From Syncephalastrum monosporum B8922 (Eukaryota > Mucoromycota > Mucoromycetes > Mucorales > Syncephalastraceae), in NCBI GenBank assembly GCA_000697355.1, contig JNEN01000832.1, positions 1-37,839 of the forward strand: DNA of 37,839 bases, in the 5' to 3' direction. The translations under genes were made by a program, and so were the position numbers. Shown here piece by piece: positions 22,514 to 33,256 of the stretch. The notes below the pieces were generated by a model, which ran no database searches, had not been told where the DNA came from, and saw only the letters and a list, made by a program, of their open reading frames with translations. Every line of letters begins with the position of its first letter. The stretch's first letter is position 1.

Positions 22514-24682
22514 ATGGTCAGCTCAGAGACACTCATCATCCTCGCGACCTCGTCCGTTCCTTCAGCCGTTGAAAAGGATATACTTGTATGACATCAGCAG
22601 AGAACTATCCATCTTGCTCATCGTCATCATTAGGCTTGCTACGACACCTCGCTTCTCAAGCTGCGTGGTATACCCAAGTCGTTGCTGCCTGTGTCTGGAC
22701 GACCCGCGCTCAGCTGGCTGTACGAGGCCGTCAAGTCTTCCTTCGCCAATGTCTATATCGTCACAAATGCATACAAGTAAAGCCTGTGCTTCCTGGCCTC
22801 TGCAGAGACTCTGACACGGCTTCTTTCCACTTAGCTACAAGAGTTTCGAGCGCTGGGCCCAAGGCCATGATTTGCCCCGAGAAAACGTGATGAATACTGG
22901 ATTCAGGTAGAATAACTCGAAGGAAATGAGGAACTCAAGCTAAGCTCTTTCTGGTGCATACAAAAGCGCCGGCGCTATATCCGACATTGCTTTTGTGCGC
23001 CGCGTCAAGGAATGCGCTCAGGGCGCCGTTGTGCTGATGCCTGATCTGTTGTATGACGCCAAGGTCGATGTACCTTGCCTTGAAGCCCTGACGACGACTC
23101 CGTCACACCAAGACAGCATCCTGTCCTGTCCTGTCGAGGACGGCCAACATGTCCTAGCTGTAGGACTCTGCAAAGCGACCTTGGCCGGTTTGGATGACTA
23201 CCTCACCACACAGTGTACAGCAAAGGCCAGAAAGGAGTCCTCGCTCGCCGACCAGGTCGCCGAACTCGTCGAGTTCGTGCGTCGCCAGCGTTCGCATGCA
23301 GACCTGGCGGTGTCTCCACCCAGCACGCTCGCGTTTAGCCGCGATGCGTCCCTCTCTGATTACCTCGACACTTGGAGCACGTATCTGGACGACCAGCGCA
23401 CCTTCCAGGCCCGACACGTAGGCCAAACCGAACCGATCCATTCGCGCTCCTATGCGCGTGTAGGTCTGATGGGTAACCCGAGCGATGGGTTCTTTGGTAA
23501 GAGCAGAAGAGCATTGGAGAAAGGACTTACGGTATTCATGGCCATGGATAGGCAAAACCATGTCCCTTTTGATCTCCAACTTTTGGGCTGAGGTCACACT
23601 GATCCCGCGCACCCCTGACGAGCCTGAATATGGTGGCATCAGTATCCTCCCCAATCCAGTCGCGGACCCGCACAGTTTTAGTTCGCTCGGCTCACTCGCA
23701 GCCGTCTGCACCACCGATGGCTACGACAACGGTGATCGCCTGCTCCTCGCCTGCTGCAAGGTGTTTTATACCTATTGTACTGAGCATAACATCGCCATCG
23801 ATATGACTCAGGGTTTCCGTGTTTTATTCGAGACGAATGTGCCGCGTCAGGTCGGTCTGGCTGGCTCGTCTGCCATTGTGACCGCTTGCTGGAAGGCACT
23901 TTTGAAGTTTTACAATGTCAAGGACGAGATTCCGATTGAGAAGCAGCCGAGTCTGGTTCTGTCTGCTGAGCAGGACGAGCTGGGCATCGCTGCCGGTCTT
24001 CAGGACCGTGTCATTCAGGTACACACATAGATATCTAAAAATGGTGTTATTCTGACATACTGATCGCTCGTATGTCTTGTTAGGCCTATGGTGGACTCGT
24101 GTACATGGATTTTGAACGTGAACACATGGAGAAACACGGTTACGGCCGCTATGAGCAGCTGGACACATCGATCGTGCCACCTTTATTCTTGGCGTACGTG
24201 GCCGACCCAGAGGACTCGGGCAAGGTGCACAGCACGGTCAAGCAGCGATTTCTGGCCGGTGACCCCGCTGTGGTTGAAGCGATGCATGGCTTTGCGTCAC
24301 TCACCCAACGCGCGCGTGCCAGTTTGCAGGAAGGCGACCATCGCACATTTGCACAGCTCATGACGGATAACTTTGAGTTGAGGCGGCAAACGTATGGCGA
24401 CGCGGTCGTCGGTGCCACCAATCTCCGTATGGTACGGTATCAAAGCATCTTTCATTTATGGGTTTCGGTAACAAGAGACTTAAACTTGTCTGATAGGTGG
24501 AACTGGCACGACAGCATCAATGCGTGGCCAAGTTCCCGGGTAGCGGTGGCGCGGTGGTGGGTATGTGGAACGGCGAGAGCCCAGAAACGCGACAGAAGGA
24601 CCTGCTCAAGCTCCGGCACGCACTTGAAAAGGAAGGCTACGTCTTTGTCGAACTCGTGCCGATGGGCAGCCAACTCCAATAA
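22514..24682 (+). CDS. Nucleotidyltransferase-like domain fused to GHMP glucuronokinase
   Basis: Seven exons: 22514-22585, 22634-22776, 22835-22906, 22967-23496, 23552-24018, 24084-24431, 24497-24682. All introns are GT-AG (48-65 nt) with consistent phases; the product has 605 residues. The C-terminal part (from about 258) matches glucuronokinase: RVGLMGNPSDGFFGKTMS (260-277), the GHMP ATP-binding motif PRQVGLAGSSA (370-380), QDELGIAAGLQDRVIQ and the late motif KFPGSGGAVVGMW. That kinase makes glucuronate 1-phosphate from free glucuronate and ATP. The N-terminal part (1 to about 230) resembles sugar-phosphate nucleotidyltransferases (LKLRGIPKSLLPVSGRPAL, VYIVTNAYNYKSFERWA, AGAISDIAFV), but the usual Gly-rich LAAGxGTR start is replaced by ILATSSVPSAVEK. 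Together they would resemble a salvage route to UDP-glucuronate. The fusion and its activity are inferred. Confidence 0.85.
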
Positions 24683-24696
24683 ACGGACACGGTGTA

Positions 24697-25897
24697 CTAT
24701 GGCGTAGATGATGTGGGATATACTTGGCGGATGTTGAGATTGATGCGCGTGGTCTGCATAAAGTCGCCGTAGAGGGCCCAATCCTCCTCGTCTGCGGTCG
24801 GTTTCAGGTAGTCGGGCAAGGAATTCTCAAGGATGCGTGGTACGCCATGGAAAGAACGCCGACAGGGGCCTGTCATGACGACGATGTCGCCGCTGTTCAG
24901 CTGCAGCGCCACTGGCTTGGTATCCTGGGTTGGACCTCCGATCACGTAAATACAAGCGTTGCCAAAGCTAGAAGGGATGAGCGGCTGGATAGGACGACAG
25001 TGGTTTTGGCTTTTACCTCAAGGAAACAAGCGGGGCTTCCATATTCAGTTCACTTCGGTCGACATGGCCCATCAGGGTATCCCTGTACTGGTAAAAGTTG
25101 ATGACGCCTGCCTCGGGAGCATAGTCATCCGCCTTGTACGTGTTTTTCCAATCAGCGTAACCAACGCCCTCGACGGCTTTGACAGCAGCACAGGATAAGG
25201 AATGAACGAGATCGGGAATAGGGAAACGACGGTCGAAATGGTATGTCTTTGTAGGCCAGTGGTATTGATAACCAAGCGTGACCCATCTCAGTTTGTATAA
25301 AAGTTCGCTTGGGGTGAGTAATGGCACTGTCTCGGCAGGCTGAGGGTCTGGTTTGGGCACGTCCACGTCCGGTCGAAAAGCATCATCGCAGGCCTTGACT
25401 CTTCTTTGCGGCTGTGATGCCTGCGGCGGCTGCGACGCTGCATCCTGTGTTTTTGGTTTTCTCGGGATACACTCTTGGGATCGTTGCTGGTGCAGTCTCC
25501 AAAGTCCCTCGTCCGGCATAACGTAGTGCGTGTCCAGATTGGACCTATTCGGAGCCTTGCTATACTCGCTCAGGCAGGCTCGTATCACTGCGCGTTCGGC
25601 TGCCGGCGTGAAAGGATTCGGAATGACAATCAAGCCGGGTATAGACTTGACAACATGAGCAGTGGTTGTATCAGTGAAGAACGGGTGGTCCAAGGAGAGA
25701 GTGACGGGATGCAAGGCAGGGCACGGCTTGAGGTGAATGACCTCCGAAAAGTCAGGCGAAGGCACACGCGATTTAAAGTTGCGCTCGACCTGGCGAAAGG
25801 GCGTGTGGTTTGAATACGTCTCTGGCTTGCTCTTGCGTTCTGCTGCTTCTTTTTGTTGTCGTTGCAGGATTTTTTGTTGGCGGCGCGAGGTTTCCAT
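24697..25897 (-). CDS. ALKBH1: ALKBH1-like Fe(II)/2-oxoglutarate dioxygenase
   Basis: Two minus-strand exons, 25897-25017 and 24967-24697, with a 49-nt intron, encode 383 residues. The AlkB fold is complete: a substrate-lid region (WVTLGYQYHW), the metal ligands H278 and D280 in GHVDRSE, the third ligand H334 in SFHGVPRI, and the 2-oxoglutarate-binding R368 and R374 in RINLNIRQV. AGVINFYQYRDTLMGHVD and GDIVVMTGPCRRSFHGVPR are typical of the ALKBH1 branch. ALKBH1 enzymes act on tRNA (m1A and related marks) and have been linked to DNA 6mA; the substrate here is unproven. The start codon chosen gives a basic Gln-rich N-terminus; upstream in-frame codons exist but lack support. It is convergent with the glucuronokinase fusion (14 bp between stops) and divergent from RPC11. 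Confidence 0.93.
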
Positions 25898-26064
25898 ACG
25901 TTGAAGAGGTGTTAAGTAAAGGGAAGAAGGGAAGGTAATGATTGGATCAAGCCACAACACACGCACCCGTATGGGAATTCGAGCCTTGGTCTGTGCACCA
26001 CAGATAACTTGCTACATACACTCCTATTTTATTATTTTATTTTATTCTATTTTCCTTTGTCTAT
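25898..26064. promoter_or_regulatory. Shared bidirectional promoter of ALKBH1 and RPC11
   Basis: Only 167 bp lie between the two start codons, which face away from each other. The RPC11 side is a T/A-rich tract of TTTTATT-like units (about 26025-26055). Both promoters must fit in this interval, so shared regulation is likely but unproven. Confidence 0.55.
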
Positions 26065-26527
26065 ATGCTTTTTTGCCCGTCCTGTTCGAATCTGCTCCTG
26101 GTCGAGAACGAGGGCGGCCAGGACTTTTTCTGTCAAACCTGTCCTTACGTATACCACATTACAAAGCCGGTAAGATCACTTGACAGAAAACCAACAAAAA
26201 AGTTACGTTGTAGTAATCGTCAAGCATTCATCCTCCCGTGAATCAGCATACCACCCGTAAATTACTGCAACGCAAGGAAGTCGACGATGTTCTCGGCGGT
26301 GCTGATGCGTGGAAGAACGTTGATTCCACTGAAGGTACACTACAGGACCCTCCAACAGAACCATCGCATTTAACTTTTTTTTTCTCCACCTGTTAGTGAG
26401 CTGCCCCAAGTGTGAGCACGAACGAGCCTACTTTATGCAGATCCAGATCCGCTCAGCCGATGAACCCATGTCCATCTTTTTCAAGTGCTGCAATGAGAAC
26501 TGTCAGCACCAGTGGCGTGAAGGATAA
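26065..26527 (+). CDS. RPC11: RNA polymerase III subunit RPC11 (C11)
   Basis: Three exons, 26065-26169, 26247-26334 and 26397-26527, with introns of 77 and 62 nt, encode 107 residues; human RPC10 (the C11 homologue) has 108. The N-terminal zinc ribbon uses C4, C7, C23 and C26 (MLFCPSC, CQTCPYVYHI). The linker KEVDDVLGGADAWKNVDSTE is the family signature. The C-terminal TFIIS-like ribbon has C67, C70, C95 and C100 with the acidic catalytic hairpin RSADEPM (D86, E87). C11 supports RNA cleavage, termination and reinitiation by Pol III in the nucleus. The first codons and both splice junctions are fixed by the conserved cysteines and linker. Confidence 0.95.
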
Positions 26528-26788
26528 GATAAGATACAACAGGAAAATAAAGAAAAAAAAAGGCATATATACAAACACGAAGGATGCATTAATTTTAGCT
26601 GCGGGTGCTTTTTGGGTGGCGTGCGTGAACTTGTTATATAGAATACGTCAAACAGAAAAAAAAAAAAAGGATCATACGGAAAGGGAGGTGATCGTGTGTG
26701 TGTGTGTGTGTGTGTGTGTGCGAAAGTGTAAAAGAGGGTGAGATGAGCGCGTGAGTGAGTGTATGGATGAGGAGAATGATGCTTAGTA
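26528..26788. repeat. Convergent intergenic region with (GT)n microsatellite
   Basis: The RPC11 and kelch-protein genes end facing each other. The 261-bp gap holds a poly-A tract (about 26656-26668) and an uninterrupted GT repeat at 26694-26720, a likely polymorphic microsatellite. Confidence 0.8.
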
Positions 26789-29700
26789 TTAGAAGCTGGG
26801 TGCTGCTTGTGGGGATGCGGCCAAGCCCTTGCGGTTGAGGGCATCGCGCATCATGCCGAGTTGGATATCCGAGTCCTCGAGCTGTCGGTTCGTCTCCTTG
26901 AGCGTTTCTTCGCGTTCGCTGAGCAACGTCCGCAGCCGAGCCATGTCGTCCATGCTTTCGGCGAGTTGCTGCTTCAGCGCAGCCGCCTCGTTACGCGCTT
27001 TAAGGTGGGCTGCTTCAAGGCGTGCAATGGTAATGTGCGTTTCGGACAGATCCTTGGCTTGTGCGAGTTGCGCCGTCAATTCTGCCACCCGTGCAGCTCC
27101 CTCACGCGTCTGTGCCTCGGCCTTGACAGCCCGTTCGTGCGCGTTCGCAATCTCCTCAAGCGCACGCTGGTGCGCTTCCTGTGCCTCCTGAGCGCGTTCG
27201 TGCGCCTCTCGTGCCCGTTCTTCCGCCGAGACGCGCGCGCTGTGGTCATGGCTAGCACGCTGCTGGGCTTGCTGCAATGCGCGTGCATTGCTCTCATTCT
27301 CCTGCAGGGCCGCGGCCAACCGCCGCTCGAGCTCGCTCTGGCGCTCGGCCTCGAGACGTGCGAGTTCATCCGTCTGCTGGTGTTTGAGGGCCTGGTATTT
27401 GGCCTTAAAGTACGCCGCCTCCTGGAGAGCGGCCTTGCGCATTCGGTCGGCCTGGTCAACCTGGACCGACATGGGCTGCGCCTGCTGCACGATTGACTGT
27501 TTAACTCGCCGCAGCTCCGTTTTCACCGACACGAGTTGTTCAAACAGACGGTGCTTATCGTCGCTGTCAAATTGCATGAGCTGGGCTTCGTCGTCCATCG
27601 GATCCGGTTTCGACCCGCGCTGCTTGCGCGCCAGTGATACCTCCGTACGCCACCACTGTTCCTTCTTTTTCATTTCAGAAATCATGGTCTCACGTGCCTT
27701 GAGCTCGCGTAGCAGACTCGTGCGCTCATCCTCGCCCGAGACAGCAGCCGACTTGCGCTGCTCTGCCCGGTGCGGTGACTTGGGCTGGATTTGTTGAGGT
27801 GACAGGCTGCGCTCGACTTCGGCCTCGTGCCGCCCGTTCGGCATGGAGTGGGGTGATACGGATCGGGTAGGCGCTGCCGCCTCAGACTGTCGGAGAAGAT
27901 GCGAATGAGGCCGGTCGTCTGTCATTTTGTCGCTTGCCGCAAGCACTGCTTCGGGGGCCATTGTGTGTCGATACGAGCTGTTTAGGTTGACGCCCTCGCG
28001 CGAGGGTCGCGGTGGGGGAGTCATGCCGTTCATGGTGTTGCGTGGCGCCGGCCGTGGTGGCTGGACGTCATCGGGATACACCATGGGGCGCTCGTTCTCA
28101 GAGGAAGTAATGGACGAGGGAGACATGGGTCCACCGCCAGGGTGGTGCCGTGCGCTGTCCACTGACGTGTCCACGTCGCTCAAGGGCATCGGGGAGGTGG
28201 CACGTGTTCGTCGCCGTGCTGCCTCAGGTACCATGGAGGCGTGTCTCGGTTTTGCCTAAAGTAGACAAAGACAAGTGAGCATCCTGATCGGGTCAGCCAT
28301 ACCAGCATCGTACCTGCTGTGGCTGGGAGGGTTCCGCAAAGGACCTTGCGTTTGCGCGGTTTGGGCTGACAGGCAAGGGTGCCGAGCTGGAGGGTTCAGG
28401 CGAGGCCATCTCCAGCTCGCGCTGTAGTGTGCTTGGTCCCCCGTTTCGGCCCATAGAGCCAGGGTAGGGTTGTTGAGGCTGTTGAGGCGACGGTTGCTGT
28501 GGAGGAGGCGATCGGACGGGTGTACTCTGCGAATTGTTCATCATCATGGTCGAGCGATAGGGCGGCTGCTGTGGGTGTGTAGGCGAGGTAGGGTCGGCTT
28601 CAGGAGGCATGTGCTGTTGAGAAAAGTTCATGGAGGAAGGCGAAGCGTTTGATCCGGGCGGCGTCTGCTGGTGCTGCTGCTGCTGCTGCTGGACAGCTGT
28701 CTCTGGCGGATACCGGATTTTGGCACTATCAAGAATGTAGACAAGAGACGCGTCGTCAAGCTTGCCCGTGCCGGCCTCACCACCCACGACAAACATCTTT
28801 TCCTTGACTGCCGTGACGCTCAGACCAAAACGTGCAGAAGGCGTGGGTCCCATATTTTGAAACATGTACCAGCGCTGACTCTTGATCCGGAATGCGCACA
28901 AATCACCCAGGTCCTGGCCGTCCGGACCACGGCCACCAAAGATATACATGACGCCGTCGACGAGGGCGGCAGATGAGTTGGTACGCGGCACCGGGATATA
29001 GCCGACTGCAGGGACTTGGATCCATATCCGAGCAGCCAGATCAAATGCCCAGACGTCGTTGTAGAGATGATCGCCGTCGGTACCTCCAAATCTGAAATAG
29101 GCTTAGTTTCTTGTACGACCGTCGTAATTACATCCAGAAAATAAAACAAGACCACTCACATGAACATCTTGTTGTCATAAATGACAGATACATGACCTGC
29201 GCGCGCTGCTGGCCCTTCGCTGTGCGGAGAGATGAACTCCCATTGTGGGTTGGACGATACTACATAGAATGATGTCATATTAAGATCCCATCGAGAGCTG
29301 AGTCAACAAATGCTGCGTTACATGTGTTGGTGTTGAGGGCAAATAGATCGCTGAGGTAGCGTCCAGCGCGCTGACCACCCCAGACATAGACAATGCCATC
29401 CGTAGCGACCATCGAATGCTGGGAACGTTCGACGGGTATGTGACCTTCCATGCGGATACGAAGCCATTGTTTGGAGTCTGAAAACACACAAGTGTAAGCA
29501 TGGGAGTTTCCACGTGGCAGATGGGAAGCTTCCACTTACTGAGGTTCAATGTATAGACATGTGGGTCCCATTTATCATCGGGCATTGTCGGCTCACCGCC
29601 ATATACTGATCGATGCTCTGGTGTGAATCCAACGTGTATGATTGTTCTGAAAAAGGCTTACATATCACATGGTTGCGAACCGATGCAAGGCCTGCAAAGG

Positions 29701-30019
29701 TGCGTGGCGAAGGAACGTCGCCCGAGGCACTGACAGAGCTGATGGAGAAGTTGTCTAATCAAAATAAAAATAGCATTAAAAAATCGAGGCCATGTTTCAG
29801 ATGGGCCAGGCACGTACTCGAGTCGACGACAAAGAGGTCTTTTTTGCCCGAGCCGCGATGAATACCGCCAAAAATAACAATGTGGTCGGATGACAGCGCT
29901 ACTGCACCATGGCCGAATCGTGGCAGGGCGGCACTGTTGCTACTGCCCGAGAATTTGCGCTGTGACCATGGAAAGATGGACTTGTCATTGTTCTTTGTCA
30001 GTTTGGAGAACAGTGACAT
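26789..30019 (-). CDS. tea1: Tea1/Kel1-like kelch-repeat and coiled-coil cell-polarity protein
   Basis: Seven minus-strand exons: 30019-29818, 29754-29662, 29605-29540, 29477-29322, 29259-29160, 29091-28314, 28255-26789. All six introns are GT-AG (56-68 nt) with matching phases; the product has 953 residues. The N-terminal half is a kelch propeller (motifs FGHGAVALSSDHIVIFGG, GGEPTMPDDKWDPHVYTLNL, HSMVATDGIVYVWGGQRAG, MFIFGGTDGDHLYNDVWAFD, GVMYIFGGRGPDGQDLGD, MFVVGGEAGTGKLDD). A low-complexity Pro/Gln region follows (about 350-480). The last third (about 640-945) is a long coiled coil rich in Ala, Glu, Gln and Arg. This order matches fission-yeast Tea1/Tea3 and budding-yeast Kel1/Kel2, which mark cell ends and link microtubules to actin-based growth; that role is inferred. 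It is smaller than Tea1 (about 1150 residues). Confidence 0.88.
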
Positions 30020-33000
30020 GGTGGCGATGGTGGAGAATGCTGGAATGATGACCGACGCAAGAGAACAACAGCCAGAGGTGGAGCGTGCAAAGCAGAAAAA
30101 TAGAGGTTAAACGTGGGGCACTCGGGAAAGTAAAGGAACACGCTAAAAAGGGGCGGGGATCGCGTGGCGCGCCGTGTAAAGACCAAGATGAGCGAGTGTG
30201 CGAGTGGGTACGTGTGGATGGGCAATCAAGGAAAGGGGAGATGAGGTACAATCAATATAAATAGAGTAGGTAAGAAGAATAAAAAAAAAAGGTTGTAAAA
30301 GTGATGGTGTGTACGACACCACGCTCTTGCAGGCAGCTTGGGGGGAAAAAGCAAGCCCGCACGAGGCAAACCAACCAACCAACCCCCCACCTTCTTTGTT
30401 AAATTCAATTACGGGCTTCTCATCCTACAGTACCCTTATATTTTCTAAACATGACCTAGATAGTTCCATTGTTGATTCATCATGCACACACCTGCAGAAC
30501 CTAGACAATGAATGCACCACTCTTCCTTGACATGTTCTTCTTCACACGAACCGCGTTGCATAGTCAAATCAATTTGTACCTGAGTTTTCTGTCTTTGAAA
30601 CTATCATTGATCATTACGCCATTTTCACCACCACGACTCATTTATCATCATCCTAGCCCAAAAACAAGAAAACCATCCCGGGCAAATGACGTCTTGATTG
30701 CCCAAGCTATGACCGGCGCGTTACTGCGAGCTAATGATGTGTATTCGTACTTGTACGTGTTCTATCTATCATGGGAATACCATGGTTTGCTTTTCCGTCC
30801 GCACTCTTCTTTTGTCTTCGTACCTTTTTTTTTTTTTTCAGGTACACTGGCTGATGCTCGGTGACTGTATAAATATTTACAACCAAGACTTTTATATCCC
30901 GCATATAGAATGGTCTTCTTTGTGCACCCGACCCACATCCCTTGCGATCTGTGCGCAATACCAAATCAGTCGTGCCCCAAATCATTAAATTATGGAGTAC
31001 GCCTTGTATTCTATAAAAGGCCTACTTTATGACTGCGGTACACCGCCTTCCTTCATAGCCAAAAGCACCCTATAATGAACCTTATTATAGAGGACTCATG
31101 ACAGGCTGATTGACCCTGCTTTTCACACATTATGGATCTACGCTCGTAAAAAGAATGACGATAATTTGTGTGAGGGACTCACTTTAGGTTGCCTTTTTCC
31201 ATTGAACGGCACGTGGTCTTGTGCCCGCCCATCACCACTGACGTTCTTGTACACCTACTTGCAAACATTAGCAAATGTATGTTCTTGAATCGAACCTTCT
31301 CTACTTGCGTTTCCGCATGGACGTCATTTTCATCTAGGCGTACTCGCACCCTTACTTGCACATGCCATTCGGTAAGACAGCTGGCATACTTGCAGCTTGA
31401 GACTGGATTACAGCCTTGCAAAAAAAGAAAAACGAAAAAAAAATCATGATATGTGAATTGCAATCTTTATTTTCTTATGGTAAACGTAAATGTAAAATTA
31501 TATAAATGTGCCTTTTTTTTTTTTTTTGCCTCATAGGCGAAAATAGGAGATTTTTAATATCCCACGCTGAGGTTTGCAGGTTCAACGCCAAGTGATTGTA
31601 TTCGACATGGGGTGTTTGCTAAAACCATGATCTTGCTGCAGGAGCATGGTCTCGGTGAAAAAAAAAAAAAGGGAGTCATGCCATTCCCGCCTTGTTACTG
31701 TCCATCGAGCACTATCGCATCCATATCAGGCCTTTCTCATTTTTAAGCTCTTTCATGCAAATATATACAACTAGCCTTTGAATTTTCGTTTCGACATTGG
31801 CTGTCGTGAAAAACACTTTGTTTTTTCTCTACATACCAAGACGGAGAGTGCCCGGGGGAGTCGATACGCGCTCGCGGCGCGTGGCCACTGCCTTACCCGA
31901 GTCTATCATTCTTGAGCCACAGTGTCAAATAGTCTCTACCAATCCTTACCCTTGAGCCTGAGGCCGACAGTTGCCGCAAGGATTTATGTCTATGGAAAGG
32001 GTCGTTGTCAATGGTGGTACCGGGCACCGACCGCCTAGGCTAGAGAAACGCAAACGGGGAAAAGGGAGGCGCTACACACATGAAAGAAAAGGAAAAAAAA
32101 AAAAGGTCATGGGGAAAGAAAGGAGCAAGGTGGGAATCCATGCTGCTGTCTCATGTCCATATTATATGTATTAATCTGTTTCACTCTCTCACAGAGGAAA
32201 AAGCGAGTAAAAAATGCTTTGGAGGACAAGCACAAAAGTAGAAGAAGGTGCAGACGAGGCTGCAAGTCATATACACAGTGGATAGATAATAATGTAATCC
32301 AAAATGACGTACCTTTGACGAATTGATATTATACACACCGGTACATGGACGAGAAATCGGTGGCCGCACACTTATACCGAAAATTTACTCTTTCTTTGCC
32401 TATTCATTATTCTAGCCATCACCCTGCATGAATATACTAGCCACGAAGAAGTATTGCAAGAAAACAAAAAAAAAATTATAGGGGGAGAACACAACGTCCT
32501 TACGAGACTGACTCACAGTAAATGGACTTTTATGCGCTGATATGACCAGCATGTACCACTGGAAAAAAAAATGCAGAAAAAAAACCCCCAACAGTGTTTC
32601 CGGACAAACTCCCGTCGACTCTGCCACGCCGCTGTCGACTCCCCTGAGTATTCGGCTCTCATGTCTACAACCAAACGTTTCCTGTGGGACTCACTCTAGT
32701 TTCACTACGTTATGGTCCTGCCTTCAAAGACGATCGCCCAAGCCCTTTGGGCACTCAGAGTCCCTCGTCCTCAAGACTCTTGCATCCCAGGATCTTACTT
32801 TATAGCCTGCATGCTGCTTGCCATTTAACGCGGTCACGGGCGGTCCGTTTTGTATGGCGTTCCGTTCCCATTCATATCTGTTCACCAAGATGCTTTCCGC
32901 CTGGTGGACATCATTGTCGGCGAGCGCACAGCAGCTGGGCTAAGGATAGACCATCCAATCCGTATCCGCACTCTTTACCTTATCAATTACGCTGTGTAAC

Positions 33001-33256
33001 TTTGTTTTTTTTTTTCCTCTTTATCTTGTACTTCATTATCCTCGGCTTCATTTGTCAAAATCTGGGTGTCTTTCTTTCTTCATTATACAAAGTGATGCAC
33101 ATGAACAATGAACTCAGTCCTCTTGAAACAAAGACTGTTCTTGCTCGTATTTAAGCAACCTGAAAACAAAACAGTGATGTTTCTGACATACGTTATTCCT
33201 TCCCTAAACTTCTCAGCAGAAACCTTTTCTAAGCCTATACCTTTTTACTTTTCAAC
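30020..33256. other. 3.2-kb stretch without a recognised gene
   Basis: It holds the kelch-gene promoter and long AT-rich DNA with poly-A/T tracts (for example near 31513, 31660 and 33005). A GC-rich patch at 31850-32060 includes a 6-bp hairpin ACGCGC...GCGCGT (31864-31880) and could be another structured RNA, but nothing further supports this. The largest open frame (32684-33154) is low-complexity at its end and shows no domain. No tRNA was found; the T-loop-like string at 31579-31589 lacks a paired stem. Confidence 0.55.

Noticed and set aside
26807..27797. Long plus-strand open frames opposite the coiled coil of the kelch protein
   Set aside because: They mirror the Ala/Glu/Arg-rich coiled-coil codons of the real minus-strand gene and have Arg/Ser/Leu-rich nonsense composition.
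31579..31589. GGTTCAACGCC, similar to a tRNA T-loop/B box
   Set aside because: The flanking bases do not form a T stem, and no anticodon or acceptor stem can be drawn.
32684..33154. 156-codon plus-strand open frame
   Set aside because: It ends in a Phe/Leu run from a poly-T tract and lacks any domain or splice support.
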